From: Providencia sneebia DSM 19967
GTDB taxonomy: Bacteria; Pseudomonadota; Gammaproteobacteria; Enterobacterales; Enterobacteriaceae
Direction: 5' to 3'
Length of the DNA stretch: 64,000 bases
Assembly: GCF_000314895.2 (NCBI RefSeq)
Contig: NZ_CM001773.1
Location: forward strand, 3,064,729 to 3,128,728
Shown here: piece by piece, positions 1 through 8,964 of the stretch
Numbering within the stretch: position 1 is the first letter of the stretch
How the letters are laid out: each line of letters begins with the position of its first letter
The notes under the pieces: model-generated
Database searches by the model: none
The model's input: only the letters and a program-made list of their open reading frames with translations
Told to the model about the DNA's origin: nothing
Position numbers and translations under genes: made by a program

Positions 1-4
1 CTAT

Positions 5-139
5 TCAATAAGCATTAATGTGAGATATATCACCAAAATATTCTTTATTAAAAAAAGAAAATTTTATTTCTTGATAATATTTGAAAAGTAAGATGTAAAC
101 AGTAAATGCTATAGCAAAAAATAAGCCAGCATATTTCAT
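5..139 (-). CDS. Possible small membrane protein, 44 aa, unrecognised
   Basis: An open frame of 44 codons follows rpiA on the same strand. It starts at an ATG in the loop of the rpiA terminator hairpin and ends TGA. The translation begins MKYAGLFFAIAFTVYILLF, which reads as one hydrophobic, membrane-spanning stretch, followed by a polar, aromatic-rich tail. There is no convincing Shine-Dalgarno sequence. The hydrophobic character may simply come from AT-rich codons. I do not recognise the family. It could be a chance frame, and only conservation in relatives would support it. Confidence 0.22.
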   Translation of the reverse strand: MKYAGLFFAIAFTVYILLFKYYQEIKFSFFNKEYFGDISHINAY

Positions 140-151
140 TGCTAGCTTATT
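116..151 (-). terminator. Intrinsic terminator of rpiA
   Basis: The stem is AATAAGC plus AGCA pairing with TGCT plus GCTTATT, with one mismatch and an 8-nt loop. It is followed on the minus strand by a run of T. It lies about 45 nt after the rpiA stop codon. Confidence 0.75.
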
Positions 152-195
152 TTAATTTAATAATATTCAGTTATCTTTTTGAAATAACGAATTAA

Positions 196-852
196 TTACT
201 TCAGAGTTTTAACACCATCAGGCGTTCCCATAAGAACGATATCTGCACCTCTATTTGCAAATAATCCTACGGTAACAACACCAGCAATGTTATTAATTTT
301 GTTTTCCAGTGCGACAGGGTCAACAATACTCAAGTTATAAACATCTAAAATAACATTACCATTATCAGTCACAACATTTTGACGATATTCAGGAGTACCG
401 CCCAATTTCACTAATTCACGTGCCACATAACTACGTGCCATTGGAATAACTTCAACAGGCAATGGGAATTTACCTAACACATCAACACGTTTTGACTCAT
501 CAATAATACAAACAAAAGTCTTCGCGATAGCTGCAATAACTTTTTCACGTGTGAGTGCCGCACCACCGCCTTTGATCATGTTCATATGATGATCAATTTC
601 ATCCGCGCCATCAACATAAACATCCAGCGAATCAACTGAATTACAATCAAAAACTGGAATACCGTATGATTTTAATTTTGCGGTTGATGCATCCGAGCTA
701 GATACTGCACCTTCTATTTGACCTTTTATTGTTGCTAATGCATCAATAAAATGAGAAGCCGTTGAGCCAGTACCGACTCCAACAATTGAACCAGGTTTCA
801 CATAATCTAATGCTGCCCAACCTACCGCTTTCTTTAATTCGTCCTGAGTCAT
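196..852 (-). CDS. rpiA: Ribose-5-phosphate isomerase A
   Basis: RpiA interconverts ribose 5-phosphate and ribulose 5-phosphate in the non-oxidative pentose phosphate pathway, in the cytosol. The protein is 219 aa, the same length as E. coli RpiA and collinear with it. The phosphate-binding GVGTGST loop lies near residue 25. The family's catalytic motifs DGADEID and [10 protein letters not shown] are intact. Two ATGs lie 6 nt apart. I chose the second (852) because the strong GGAAGGA Shine-Dalgarno sequence ends directly at the first ATG but sits 6 nt from the second, and the E. coli protein also begins MTQDELKK. The gene is monocistronic, has its own terminator, and is divergent from argP. 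An unusual structured leader lies upstream at 900-1002. Confidence 0.97.
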   Translation of the reverse strand: MTQDELKKAVGWAALDYVKPGSIVGVGTGSTASHFIDALATIKGQIEGAVSSSDASTAKLKSYGIPVFDCNSVDSLDVYVDGADEIDHHMNMIKGGGAALTREKVIAAIAKTFVCIIDESKRVDVLGKFPLPVEVIPMARSYVARELVKLGGTPEYRQNVVTDNGNVILDVYNLSIVDPVALENKINNIAGVVTVGLFANRGADIVLMGTPDGVKTLK

Positions 853-858
853 GCTCAT

Positions 859-1312
859 TCCTTCCGCTAGTTTTAAGGAGTGTTTACACCAATTAATTCA
901 GGTTACATAAGGCTTCAAACCTTACGGATTAATTAATACATTAGAAGCCAAAACGCTTCTGTCACTCAAGCCGCAAATTGTCTGCCAATAAATATGTAAC
1001 CTAATATATGACGAGTATAATATAAGTAGTATATACCTAAGACTTTACAAGTTCAGCTTTGAACACCATGTTTGTGCACTATATCCATCATACTGCAAAT
1101 AATTGTTTGCCGCCTATTTGATAGATATTTTTTCCTTTTTTGCTGCTGTTTTCACAAAAGAATTTAACATAAAAGATAAGTCTACAGGAAATAATGCAAA
1201 TTTTTTGTGCGCATCACCGCTAGCGTATCCAATGTAATGCATATTTCGGATGTTATTGTGCAATAATATGTCATAGTGAGAAGAAGAATAACAACAAGGA
1301 GAACACTCCCCC
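859..1312. other. rpiA-argP divergent spacer (454 bp)
   Basis: This spacer carries the promoters of both genes. On the argP side, AAGGAG lies 11 nt before the argP ATG. On the rpiA side there is a perfect 10-bp inverted repeat spanning 900-1002 (separate entry), a GTGTTTACAC palindrome at 880-889, and several TATA-rich -10-like hexamers at 1014-1030 without a clear -35. I see no convincing gene. Confidence 0.6.
900..1002 (-). promoter_or_regulatory. Candidate structured leader of rpiA
   Basis: AGGTTACATA (900-909) is the exact inverted repeat of TATGTAACCT (993-1002). Inside, GGCTTC (911-916) can pair with GAAGCC (944-949). Alternatively, in the minus-strand RNA, AGAAGC can pair with the adjacent GCUUCU around a 6-nt loop. 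A further AAGG/CCUU hairpin near 911-925 competes with both. The RNA could therefore close as a multibranched structure about 48 nt before the rpiA start. It resembles no riboswitch class I know. It could also be a decayed small inverted-repeat element, or chance in AT-rich DNA. Confidence 0.35.
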
Positions 1313-2221
1313 ATGAAGCGCCCTGATTATCGCGCATTGCAGGCACTGGATGCTGTCATTCGTGAACGAGGATTCGAACGCGCAGCACAAAAATTGTGTA
1401 TAACTCAATCTGCTGTGTCACAACGTATAAAACAGCTTGAGAACCTATTTGGTCAACCATTACTTGTTCGTACTGTGCCACCACATCCCACAGAACAAGG
1501 GCAAAAGCTTTTAGCACTTTTGCACCAAGTAGAATTGCTCGAAGAACAATGGCTTGGTGATGAAAATGGTGGTTCAACGCCTTTACTGCTTTCTCTTGCC
1601 GTCAATGCCGACAGCCTTGCAACATGGCTATTACCTGCTCTAAACCCTGTTTTGAGCAATAGTCCTATTCGTTTAAATATTCAAGTTGAAGATGAAACGC
1701 GTACACAAGAACGTTTAAGACGTGGTGAAGTAGTTGGTGCCATCAGTATACAGCCCCAAGCATTGCCCGGTTGTTTGGTTGATAAACTTGGCGCACTTGA
1801 CTATATTTTCGTCGCATCACCCGGTTTTGCTGCTCAATATTTCCCTGATGGTGTTACGCGTTCATCCTTGCTAAAAGCGCCAGCAGTTGCGTTTGATCAC
1901 CTTGATGATATGCACCAAGCTTTTGTACAACAAAACTTTGGTTTATCTCCGGGCAGTGTGCCGTGTCATATTGTTAATTCTTCGGAAGCCTTTGTGCAAC
2001 TTGCAAAACAAGGTTCAACGTGCTGTATGATCCCGCATCTACAAATTGCTGATGAACTTAAAAATGGCGAGCTGATTGATTTGACACCCGGTTTATGCCA
2101 GCGTCGGATGCTCTATTGGCACAGGTTTGCACCAGAAAGTCGTACTATGAAAAAAGTCACGGATGCGCTATTAAAGACGGGGCATCAAATGTTAAAACAG
2201 GAAGAAGATATTGATTTTTAA
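1313..2221 (+). CDS. argP: LysR-type regulator ArgP
   Basis: ArgP (IciA) is a LysR-family transcription factor. In E. coli it activates the arginine exporter gene argO and lysine-responsive genes, sensing arginine and lysine. The protein is 302 aa, against 297 in E. coli. An N-terminal winged helix-turn-helix (about residues 4-60, with [20 protein letters not shown] as recognition region) is followed by a two-lobed effector-binding domain. The start is the ATG after AAGGAG. The gene is convergent with yggE and argO, and the argP-yggE-argO neighbourhood agrees with the assignment because argO is its known target. It ends at a shared hairpin terminator. Confidence 0.95.
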   Translation: MKRPDYRALQALDAVIRERGFERAAQKLCITQSAVSQRIKQLENLFGQPLLVRTVPPHPTEQGQKLLALLHQVELLEEQWLGDENGGSTPLLLSLAVNADSLATWLLPALNPVLSNSPIRLNIQVEDETRTQERLRRGEVVGAISIQPQALPGCLVDKLGALDYIFVASPGFAAQYFPDGVTRSSLLKAPAVAFDHLDDMHQAFVQQNFGLSPGSVPCHIVNSSEAFVQLAKQGSTCCMIPHLQIADELKNGELIDLTPGLCQRRMLYWHRFAPESRTMKKVTDALLKTGHQMLKQEEDIDF

Positions 2222-2292
2222 CTGATATGATTGGCGATGGTATTCACATTGCGAATGTTACTCGCGCCTCTAAATCTCTTATTAAAATCTCA

Positions 2293-2326
2293 CTAAGCCA
2301 TTCCTGAATAACTCGGAATGGCTTAG
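2293..2326. terminator. Bidirectional terminator between argP and yggE
   Basis: A perfect 12-bp stem, CTAAGCCATTCC pairing with GGAATGGCTTAG, has a 10-nt loop and lies between two convergent genes. The flanking T-runs are weak on both strands. Confidence 0.75.
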
Positions 2327-2336
2327 ATGCTAGAAA

Positions 2337-3071
2337 TTAACGTTTTAATTCAAAAACAACATCAACCTGATCATTAAAATCAATGTTTTGCTTCCCGTAA
2401 GTTTCATTAATATCACTTTCAGGAGCCGCACTCATTGCAACTTTAGCATTGAATCTCATCACTGGAGCTGGATATGGAACCGCTTCAGGCGCTCGATAAT
2501 TAATGCTATATACTGGACCTAACTGAACATTGAAGCCTTTTGCCAATGCAGTAGCTTGTTCAATCGCATCTTTAATTGCTTTTTCGCGTGCTTCATTACG
2601 GTATTGTTGCGGGTTATTCACACCAAACTGCACCGAGTTAATTTCATTTAAGCCAGCCGTTAATGCACCATCCAATAGTGTATTTAACTGATCTAAATTA
2701 GTGACTTTAACTTCAACAGATCGGATTGCGGTATAACCAGTAACTGATGATTTTTCAGCACTTTTGCTATATTCATATTTAGGCTGAGTACGAACATTTG
2801 CGGCATTAATATCTTTTTTATCAATGCCGTTTTTATTTAAAAATTCAAAATATTCAGCAACTCGTTTATCCACTGCGGCTTTTGCAGCTGCTGCATCCTT
2901 TTCAGTAACTTCAACATTAATATTTAACGTTGCCATATCAGGTACCGCTTTAACAACTGCATTACCTGAAGTTGTAATATGTGGCCCTTCAAGAAGAGGA
3001 TTGGCTTGTGCCATTGCAGGAACCGCAATACCCGCCATCATAGCGGCAAGAACAAGAGACTTTAACTTCAC
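2337..3071 (-). CDS. yggE: Periplasmic SIMPL-domain protein YggE
   Basis: YggE is a periplasmic protein of the SIMPL (DUF541) family, linked in E. coli to lower oxidative stress. Its biochemical activity is not established. The mature part (about residues 24-244) matches E. coli YggE along its length, for example GPHI and FDDQVDVVFEL-like segments at the two ends. I chose a GTG start at 3071: TAGGAGG lies 4-5 nt upstream, and translation from there gives a typical signal peptide (basic KLK, hydrophobic core, cleavage after AMA). The open frame runs 30 codons further upstream, but that part is not signal-like. Length 244 aa, against 246 in E. coli. Confidence 0.9.
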   Translation of the reverse strand: MKLKSLVLAAMMAGIAVPAMAQANPLLEGPHITTSGNAVVKAVPDMATLNINVEVTEKDAAAAKAAVDKRVAEYFEFLNKNGIDKKDINAANVRTQPKYEYSKSAEKSSVTGYTAIRSVEVKVTNLDQLNTLLDGALTAGLNEINSVQFGVNNPQQYRNEAREKAIKDAIEQATALAKGFNVQLGPVYSINYRAPEAVPYPAPVMRFNAKVAMSAAPESDINETYGKQNIDFNDQVDVVFELKR

Positions 3072-3197
3072 AGGACCTCCTAAATAATAACTAAAAATAG
3101 TAAGTGGATAAAAAATACGTCCCACACTGTTAAACCTTAACACATTCTTAGAAAAGTACATTTCGGATTAATAAGAAATTACTTAATCATTTTTCTA

Positions 3198-3815
3198 TTA
3201 ATAATTAAGTCCCTGTTTAGCCAGTTGAAAAGCGATAAACCACATAACACCAGCCACAAAAAAGTTTATAATGCGCTGAGAATTTGGCTTATTCAATACA
3301 GGAGAAAACCACGCAGCTAATAAAGCTAAAGAAAAAAACCAAATAAATGATGAAGTTAATGCGCCAGCAGTAAACCAAGGTCGTAATGAACTCTCTAGCT
3401 GACCACCTAAACTTCCTAAAACAACAAAAGTATCTAAATAAACATGAGGATTTAGCCAAGTAACAGCAAATAACGTCACAATAACGCGAAAACGAGTAGC
3501 AACTTGATTAACTGCTTGTAATTCAAGATTACTGTAATTTATGGCTGAGCGAAAAGCCCCAAATCCATACCAACTCAAAAATGCAACGCCTGCCCATGTA
3601 ATGAGTTGGGTTAATATCTCAGATTGGCTAAGCAGAGCACTTCCACCAAACACACCTGCAATAATCAATATTGTGTCACTCAGTGAGCATAAAAATGCAC
3701 TCATTAAGTGATATTGTTTACGACTCCCTTGCTGTAAAACAAACGCATTCTGAGGCCCCAGCGGAATTATCATTGCAGCACCTAATAATGCGCCTTGAAA
3801 ACAAACAGTAAACAT
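3198..3815 (-). CDS. argO: Arginine exporter ArgO (LysE family)
   Basis: ArgO is an inner-membrane exporter of arginine, and of canavanine, of the LysE family. It is normally switched on by ArgP when arginine is high. The protein is 205 aa with five to six hydrophobic segments. It carries the family's N-terminal motif [13 protein letters not shown] near residues 19-31 and the central [16 protein letters not shown] segment, both near-identical to E. coli. It lies upstream of yggE in the same orientation with a 126-nt gap. The ribosome binding site is weak, and the ATG agrees with the family start. ArgP, two genes away, is the expected regulator. Confidence 0.93.
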   Translation of the reverse strand: MFTVCFQGALLGAAMIIPLGPQNAFVLQQGSRKQYHLMSAFLCSLSDTILIIAGVFGGSALLSQSEILTQLITWAGVAFLSWYGFGAFRSAINYSNLELQAVNQVATRFRVIVTLFAVTWLNPHVYLDTFVVLGSLGGQLESSLRPWFTAGALTSSFIWFFSLALLAAWFSPVLNKPNSQRIINFFVAGVMWFIAFQLAKQGLNY

Positions 3816-3957
3816 TCATATAACCTTACTAATTATTCATATTAATTAGCCAGATTTTAGCGATAAAAGATTATTAGCAAAAATTATTACTTCTTATACC
3901 TCATTAGCTATTTTTATTATTTAGAAGATTGATAATTGAGGGAGATGTTATATGAAA

Positions 3958-3985
3958 AATAAGACGTTCAGATGAACGTCTTATT
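3958..3985 (-). terminator. Intrinsic terminator of mscS
   Basis: A 12-bp perfect stem, AATAAGACGTTC pairing with GAACGTCTTATT, has a 4-nt loop (AUCU in the minus-strand RNA) and is followed on the minus strand by TTTTTC. Confidence 0.9.
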
Positions 3986-4007
3986 TAATGTAGCAATTAG
4001 GATGGAT

Positions 4008-4883
4008 TTACTCTTCAGTCGAATTTTTTGCAACAGCTTGAGCTTGTTGGTGTAAATGAACATCCATTTGTGGGAAAGGAATACCAATATTGTGTTTATC
4101 AAGAGCGCGTTTAAAGTTCTCCATCAAATCCCAATATACGGGCCAAGTATCACCGTTTGTCGTCCAAAAACGGACGAGATAATTTAATGATGAAGGCGCC
4201 ATTTCATTTAAACGAATAGTGACACCTTTGTCATGCATAATACGGCTATCAGCTGCAACAATATCACCTAGCACTTTTTTGACTACATCAATATCTGAAT
4301 CGTAAGCAACTCCAACGATAATATCTGTGCGGCGATTCGGTTCGCGAGTAACGTTAATGATGTTATCACCAATGATTTTACCATTAGGGATAACAATGAT
4401 GCGGTCATCAGAAGTTCTCAACGTGGTAGAGAAAATTTGAACATTACTTACTGTTCCTTCTACTGCACCAATCTTGACATATTCTCCCGTTTTTAATGGT
4501 CTAAAGACCACCAACAATACGCCAGCAGCAAAGTTACCTAATGAGTTTTGTAATGCTAAACCAACCGCTAAACCAGCAGCACCAATAACCGCGATAACAG
4601 AAGCGGTTTGCACGCCAATCTTGCCAAGTACAGCAATCAACGTAAATGCAATAATGGCATAGCGAACTATCGCAGATAAGAAGTCACTTACTGTTGAGTC
4701 AATACCGCGCATTGTCATCAAACGATGTAAAACACGACCTGCCCATTTAGCCAATATAAAACCAACAATAAGAATGACAATTGCAGACACGATATTTACG
4801 GCATACTGAACTAATAGATCCTGATTTGCAGCAAACCAACCTGTCGCGTTATCTAACGCGCCAGTAACATCTTCAGTATTCAT
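4008..4883 (-). CDS. mscS: Small-conductance mechanosensitive channel MscS
   Basis: MscS is the homoheptameric inner-membrane channel that opens under membrane tension and releases solutes during osmotic downshock. The protein is 291 aa (E. coli 286). Three N-terminal transmembrane helices are visible. The third, pore-lining helix carries the Gly/Ala-packed stretch VIAVIGAAGLAVGLALQ, followed by NSLGNFAAGVLL. The cytoplasmic beta and alpha/beta domains follow, with FRPLKTGEYVKIG and RIIVIPNGKI. The gene is monocistronic with its own terminator. In E. coli it also lies next to argO, so rpiA-argP-yggE-argO-mscS is a conserved block. After it the E. coli order (fbaA) is lost. Confidence 0.96.
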   Translation of the reverse strand: MNTEDVTGALDNATGWFAANQDLLVQYAVNIVSAIVILIVGFILAKWAGRVLHRLMTMRGIDSTVSDFLSAIVRYAIIAFTLIAVLGKIGVQTASVIAVIGAAGLAVGLALQNSLGNFAAGVLLVVFRPLKTGEYVKIGAVEGTVSNVQIFSTTLRTSDDRIIVIPNGKIIGDNIINVTREPNRRTDIIVGVAYDSDIDVVKKVLGDIVAADSRIMHDKGVTIRLNEMAPSSLNYLVRFWTTNGDTWPVYWDLMENFKRALDKHNIGIPFPQMDVHLHQQAQAVAKNSTEE

Positions 4884-5161
4884 ATGATCTCTACCTTAGA
4901 ATTTAATTACTTGTGAAATAATAATATATGCCTTCAATTATTAAAGTTGCCTTGATTACCCATTTAAATCACATCGACTTTGGCTACTCATGGCACAACT
5001 GAATTGCGTTGACTAAAAACTTATTGTCTACAATTCGAATTAACAGACATTCTTACACCTTCAACGTTTATCATTTAAAGGCTTTCAATAAAATACAATC
5101 AGCAACGATAATAACGGTAATTTGTTAAAATAGGCAACACATCTATAATAAACTTTTATCT

Positions 5162-5530
5162 TTATTGTTTATTTTCAAGTACAAACCTTTTGTATTCATT
5201 TGTCATGCTTAAAAAATCATCTATCCCACAAAAAGCCACACTTTCATTGTCATAATAGCTCATGCCTTCTTCTAGCCCATCAACTTCAAAAGTAAGTTGA
5301 TTCGCCCGGATCATGACTTCTTCATCATCTAAAATTAATGTATATTCATGACCAATCAATTCCCACTGTTTTTCGCTACCTTTAATGGATTCATAGCCCG
5401 ACTCAATATCATCTAATAGGCTTAAATCCCCTTTAACTTCTTCATTCAGCCAATAACCAACTGCTTCATGATCCATAGAAAATTTAGCAGATATGTTGCC
5501 TGCAATGTCTTGGAAAAATTGATATTCCAT
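5162..5530 (-). CDS. yacL: UPF0231 family protein YacL
   Basis: This is a conserved 122-aa cytoplasmic protein of unknown function (UPF0231). It aligns along its length with E. coli YacL: an MEYQF start, the NEEVK motif, GHEYTL near residue 60, and the acidic VMIRANQL…GMSYYD section. Composition is strongly acidic with no membrane segment. A GAGG Shine-Dalgarno sequence lies about 6 nt before the ATG. It sits downstream of acnB in the same orientation, as in E. coli. Because of the acnB terminator and the 325-bp gap it is probably transcribed on its own. Confidence 0.92.
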   Translation of the reverse strand: MEYQFFQDIAGNISAKFSMDHEAVGYWLNEEVKGDLSLLDDIESGYESIKGSEKQWELIGHEYTLILDDEEVMIRANQLTFEVDGLEEGMSYYDNESVAFCGIDDFLSMTNEYKRFVLENKQ

Positions 5531-5855
5531 AAATTACCTCATACTCATATTTCCAAAATAACGTCTACTTGGAATGGCATCACGAATGAAAAAGAAAGAA
5601 ATGATAAATAGTATTAGCGATCAGTTCTTTCAACTAAAAAATATTCTTTTCACCAAAGAATCTATTTGAGTAATCTAGTCAACTTACTCGGCTATGTCGA
5701 CGGTTTTTATATAATTTATATAATTCAACAAGAAACAAATCCAATTGTGATGAAAAATATTTATATTACAAACCAAGATAAACTCCAAATAGCGATAGTC
5801 ACTAAAACGAAAAAGGCTCCCGTTTGGGAGCCTTGCAAAACATTTTAACGAGAAA
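5531..5855. other. yacL-acnB spacer (325 bp)
   Basis: This AT-rich stretch holds the acnB terminator at one end and presumably the yacL promoter. I see no other gene. A 60-codon plus-strand frame here runs through the terminator hairpin and has no ribosome binding site. Confidence 0.6.
5811..5834 (-). terminator. Intrinsic terminator of acnB
   Basis: A 9-bp perfect stem, AAGGCTCCC pairing with GGGAGCCTT, has a 4-nt loop and is followed on the minus strand by TTTTTCG, about 20 nt after the acnB stop codon. Confidence 0.93.
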
Positions 5856-8453
5856 TTAAACTGCTGTTTGGAAAATCACACTATCTGCTTTTTCAGTATA
5901 TTGTTCAAGCTGATCAAAATTCAGATACCGATAAGTATCGGCAGCTGTTTCATCCACTTTATCCATAAACTGTAAATATTCAGATGGTGTTGGTAGGCGG
6001 CCTAATAGAGAAGCAACAGCTGCAAGTTCCGCAGATGCTAAGAACACATTGGCACCTGTACCTAATCTATTCGGGAAGTTACGTGTTGATGTCGAAACTA
6101 CAGTTGCGCCATCAGCAACACGGGCTTGGTTACCCATACATAAAGAGCAACCAGGGACTTCAATACGCGCCCCACTCTTACCAAACACGCTATAATAACC
6201 TTCTTCAGTTAATTGTGCCGCATCCATCTTCGTCGGTGGTGCAACCCATAAGCGAGTTGGTAATTGCCCTTTGTGCTGATCAAGCAACTTAGCAGCCGCA
6301 CGGAAATGCCCAATATTTGTCATACAAGAACCGATGAAAACTTCATCAATTTTTTCGTTTTGTACATCAGACAATAAACGCGCATCATCAGGGTCATTTG
6401 GCGCACACAAGATAGGCTCTTTGATTTCATTTAAATCAATTTCAATAACCGCTGCATATTCTGCGTCTGCATCAGCTTCAAGAAGTTGCGGATCTGCTAA
6501 CCAATTTTCCATGCCTTTAATACGGCGCTCAAGTGTACGACGATCACCATAACCTTCTGAAATCATCCACTTCAGCAACACAATATTGGATTGTAGATAC
6601 TCAATAATAGGTGCTTTGTCTAACTTAATTGTACAACCCGCAGCTGAACGTTCCGCTGAAGCATCCGCTAATTCAAATGCTTGTTCTACTTTGAGTTCTG
6701 GCAAGCCTTCAATCTCTAGAATACGGCCTGAGAAAATATTTTTCTTACCTTTCTTCTCAACAGTGAGCAAGCCATCTTTGATAGCATATAGCGGGATAGC
6801 ATGGACTAAATCACGTAAAGTGATCCCCGGCTGCATTTCACCTTTAAAACGTACCAAAACAGATTCTGGCATATCCAGTGGCATTACCCCGGTTGCCGCC
6901 GCAAAGGCAACTAGCCCCGAACCTGCTGGGAAAGAAATCCCTATTGGGAAACGCGTATGCGAGTCACCGCCCGTACCAACTGTGTCTGGCAGTAACATAC
7001 GGTTTAACCATGAGTGAATAATACCATCACCCGGACGGAGTGAAACACCACCACGATTCATAATGAAATCAGGCAGCGTGTGGTGAGTCGTTACATCAAC
7101 AGGTTTTGGATAAGCCGCTGTATGGCAGAATGATTGCATAACCAGATCAGCTGAGAAACCAAGACAAGCTAAATCTTTCAACTCATCACGTGTCATCGGC
7201 CCTGTCGTATCTTGCGAACCCACAGAGGTCATTTTCGGCTCACAGTATTCACCAGGACGGATCCCTGGATGACCACAAGCACGACCTACCATTTTTTGCG
7301 CTAGCGAGAAACCTCTGTTACTTTGTTCAACAGATTTAGCATGACGGAAAACATCTGATGTTGCTAAGCCTAAAGATTCACGCGCTTTACTTGTTAACCC
7401 ACGACCGATAATCAATGGAATACGTCCACCAGCACGAACTTCATCGATTAAAACATCTGTTTTCAGCTCAAATGTTTCCAGCAACTCACCTGTTTCGTGA
7501 TTTCGAATTTCACCTTTATATGGGTAAATATCAATCACATCACCCATATTCAGTTTGGAAACATCAACTTCGATTGGCAGTGCACCCGCATCTTCCATGG
7601 TATTAAAGAAAATTGGTGCAATTTTACCGCCAAGAACAACACCACCGCCCTTTTTGTTAGGAACAAATGGAATATCATCGCCCATAAACCACAAGACAGA
7701 GTTAGTTGCAGACTTACGGGAAGATCCTGTCCCGACAACATCACCAACATAAGCTAAAGGGAAACCTTTTTTGCTTAATGCTTCAATTTGTTTAATTGGG
7801 CCTACATTACCAACTTCATCAGGCTCTATGCCATCACGTGGGTTTTTCAACATTGCAAGCGCATGCAATGGAATATCTGGACGCGACCATGCATCCGGTG
7901 CAGGAGACAAATCATCTGTGTTTGTCTCACCCGTCACTTTAAATACAGTTACAGTGATTTTTTCTGCAAGTTCAGGGCGTTCTAAGAACCATTTCGCATC
8001 TGCCCATGATTCAATAACTTGCTTAGCATATTCGTTGCCTGCCTTGGCTTTTTCTTCTACATCATAGAAGTTATCAAACATCAACAGAGTATGTGTTAAT
8101 GCTTTTGCTGCAATAGGCGCTAATTTTGCGTCATCTAAAGCTTCTATCAAGGCATGGATGTTGTATCCGCCTTGCATTGTGCCTAGCAATTCTACCGCTT
8201 TTTCAGGAGTAATCAGAGGAGAGGTAGTTTCACCTTTCGCGAGAGCGGCTAAAAAGCCGGCTTTGACATAAGCTGCTTCATCAACACCAGGGGGGACGCG
8301 GTTAATCAGCAGATCTAACAGAAACTCTTCTTCACCTTTTGGTGGATTTTTTAAGAGTTCGACTAGTGCAGCGACTTGTGCCGCATCTAATGGCTTAGGG
8401 ACAATCCCTTGAGCGGCACGTTCGGCCACGTGCTTACGGTATTCTTCTAGCAC
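5856..8453 (-). CDS. acnB: Aconitate hydratase B
   Basis: AcnB is the main growth-phase aconitase of the TCA cycle (citrate to isocitrate). It has 2-methylisocitrate dehydratase side activity, and its apo form can bind mRNA. The protein is 865 aa, identical in length to E. coli AcnB. Domain order is the B-type arrangement: N-terminal HEAT-like domain (about 1-160), swivel domain (about 170-370), then the [4Fe-4S] core. Cluster ligands are in FIGSCMTN (near 710) and PGCSLCMGN (near 769 and 772). The start is GTG, as in E. coli, after GAGGAG. It is flanked by its own promoter and terminator. The yacH gene found between lpd and acnB in E. coli is absent. Confidence 0.98.
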   Translation of the reverse strand: MLEEYRKHVAERAAQGIVPKPLDAAQVAALVELLKNPPKGEEEFLLDLLINRVPPGVDEAAYVKAGFLAALAKGETTSPLITPEKAVELLGTMQGGYNIHALIEALDDAKLAPIAAKALTHTLLMFDNFYDVEEKAKAGNEYAKQVIESWADAKWFLERPELAEKITVTVFKVTGETNTDDLSPAPDAWSRPDIPLHALAMLKNPRDGIEPDEVGNVGPIKQIEALSKKGFPLAYVGDVVGTGSSRKSATNSVLWFMGDDIPFVPNKKGGGVVLGGKIAPIFFNTMEDAGALPIEVDVSKLNMGDVIDIYPYKGEIRNHETGELLETFELKTDVLIDEVRAGGRIPLIIGRGLTSKARESLGLATSDVFRHAKSVEQSNRGFSLAQKMVGRACGHPGIRPGEYCEPKMTSVGSQDTTGPMTRDELKDLACLGFSADLVMQSFCHTAAYPKPVDVTTHHTLPDFIMNRGGVSLRPGDGIIHSWLNRMLLPDTVGTGGDSHTRFPIGISFPAGSGLVAFAAATGVMPLDMPESVLVRFKGEMQPGITLRDLVHAIPLYAIKDGLLTVEKKGKKNIFSGRILEIEGLPELKVEQAFELADASAERSAAGCTIKLDKAPIIEYLQSNIVLLKWMISEGYGDRRTLERRIKGMENWLADPQLLEADADAEYAAVIEIDLNEIKEPILCAPNDPDDARLLSDVQNEKIDEVFIGSCMTNIGHFRAAAKLLDQHKGQLPTRLWVAPPTKMDAAQLTEEGYYSVFGKSGARIEVPGCSLCMGNQARVADGATVVSTSTRNFPNRLGTGANVFLASAELAAVASLLGRLPTPSEYLQFMDKVDETAADTYRYLNFDQLEQYTEKADSVIFQTAV

Positions 8454-8906
8454 GACGTTCTCCTCAATTCATTTTAATTTATATACCCGGCTGTCTGCAC
8501 CATCATGAAAAACTAATCATCCGGTGCCAGGTCAGAGGAATTTGCTCGCATAATCTCAATGGCAGTAGAATTATGTCCAGCTTTGGGCTTCCAGCATAAC
8601 AGAATTTAAATGGAATGTTAATTCATTCACAAGAAAGTAACATTCTCTTGTGACTTCGACCTTTAATCATAAATTATGGATCGATATTTGACTTAAGTAA
8701 CAATAAACAGTTATTAAGAACAGATATAACCATACTTTTTATAATGCATTTATTCTGTTAACGCACTCACTTTAATGATTTTTCCTTTCTCATATCACAA
8801 ATTAAAATGTGCTTTTAGATAAAACAAAATGACAACTTTCAAGAAACATAAAAATGAGTCGATAAAATACGCTATTTTATTGTCCTACTGTAAAAAATAG
8901 ACAAAA
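8454..8906. other. acnB upstream region
   Basis: This long leader and promoter region lies between acnB and the lpd terminator. The acnB promoter and operator-like dyads are listed separately. The distal part (about 8660-8906) is AT-rich, and I see no gene in it. Confidence 0.55.
8593..8631 (-). promoter_or_regulatory. Predicted acnB promoter with CRP-like site
   Basis: On the minus strand TTAACA (8621-8616) and TATGCT (8598-8593) are 17 nt apart, and the -10 is preceded by TG (extended -10). TGTGA-N6-TAACA (8631-8616) matches the CRP consensus in 9 of 10 half-site bases and overlaps the -35, a class II position. CRP activation of acnB is known in E. coli; here it is inferred from sequence only. 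Two interlocked dyads surround it (see findings). Confidence 0.5.
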
Positions 8907-8934
8907 AAAACGGCCTCACAATGGAGACCGTTTT
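8907..8934 (-). terminator. Intrinsic terminator of lpd
   Basis: An 11-bp stem contains one G-T pair: AAAACGGTCTC pairs with GAGGCCGTTTT on the minus strand. It continues into a run of T and lies about 30 nt after the lpd stop codon. Confidence 0.92.
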
Positions 8935-8964
8935 GATTTCTTCAATTTCAGTAATTAGAAAACA

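Noticed and set aside
1114..1314. 66-codon minus-strand frame opposite the argP leader
   Set aside because: Its start overlaps the argP start codon, it has no Shine-Dalgarno sequence, and the translation resembles no known protein.
5666..5848. 60-codon plus-strand frame downstream of acnB
   Set aside because: It runs through the acnB terminator hairpin, has no ribosome site, and its composition follows the AT-rich spacer.
8627..8653. TCACA…TGTGA read as a CRP site
   Set aside because: The half-sites point the wrong way and are 17 nt apart. The better CRP match is TGTGA-N6-TAACA at 8616-8631.
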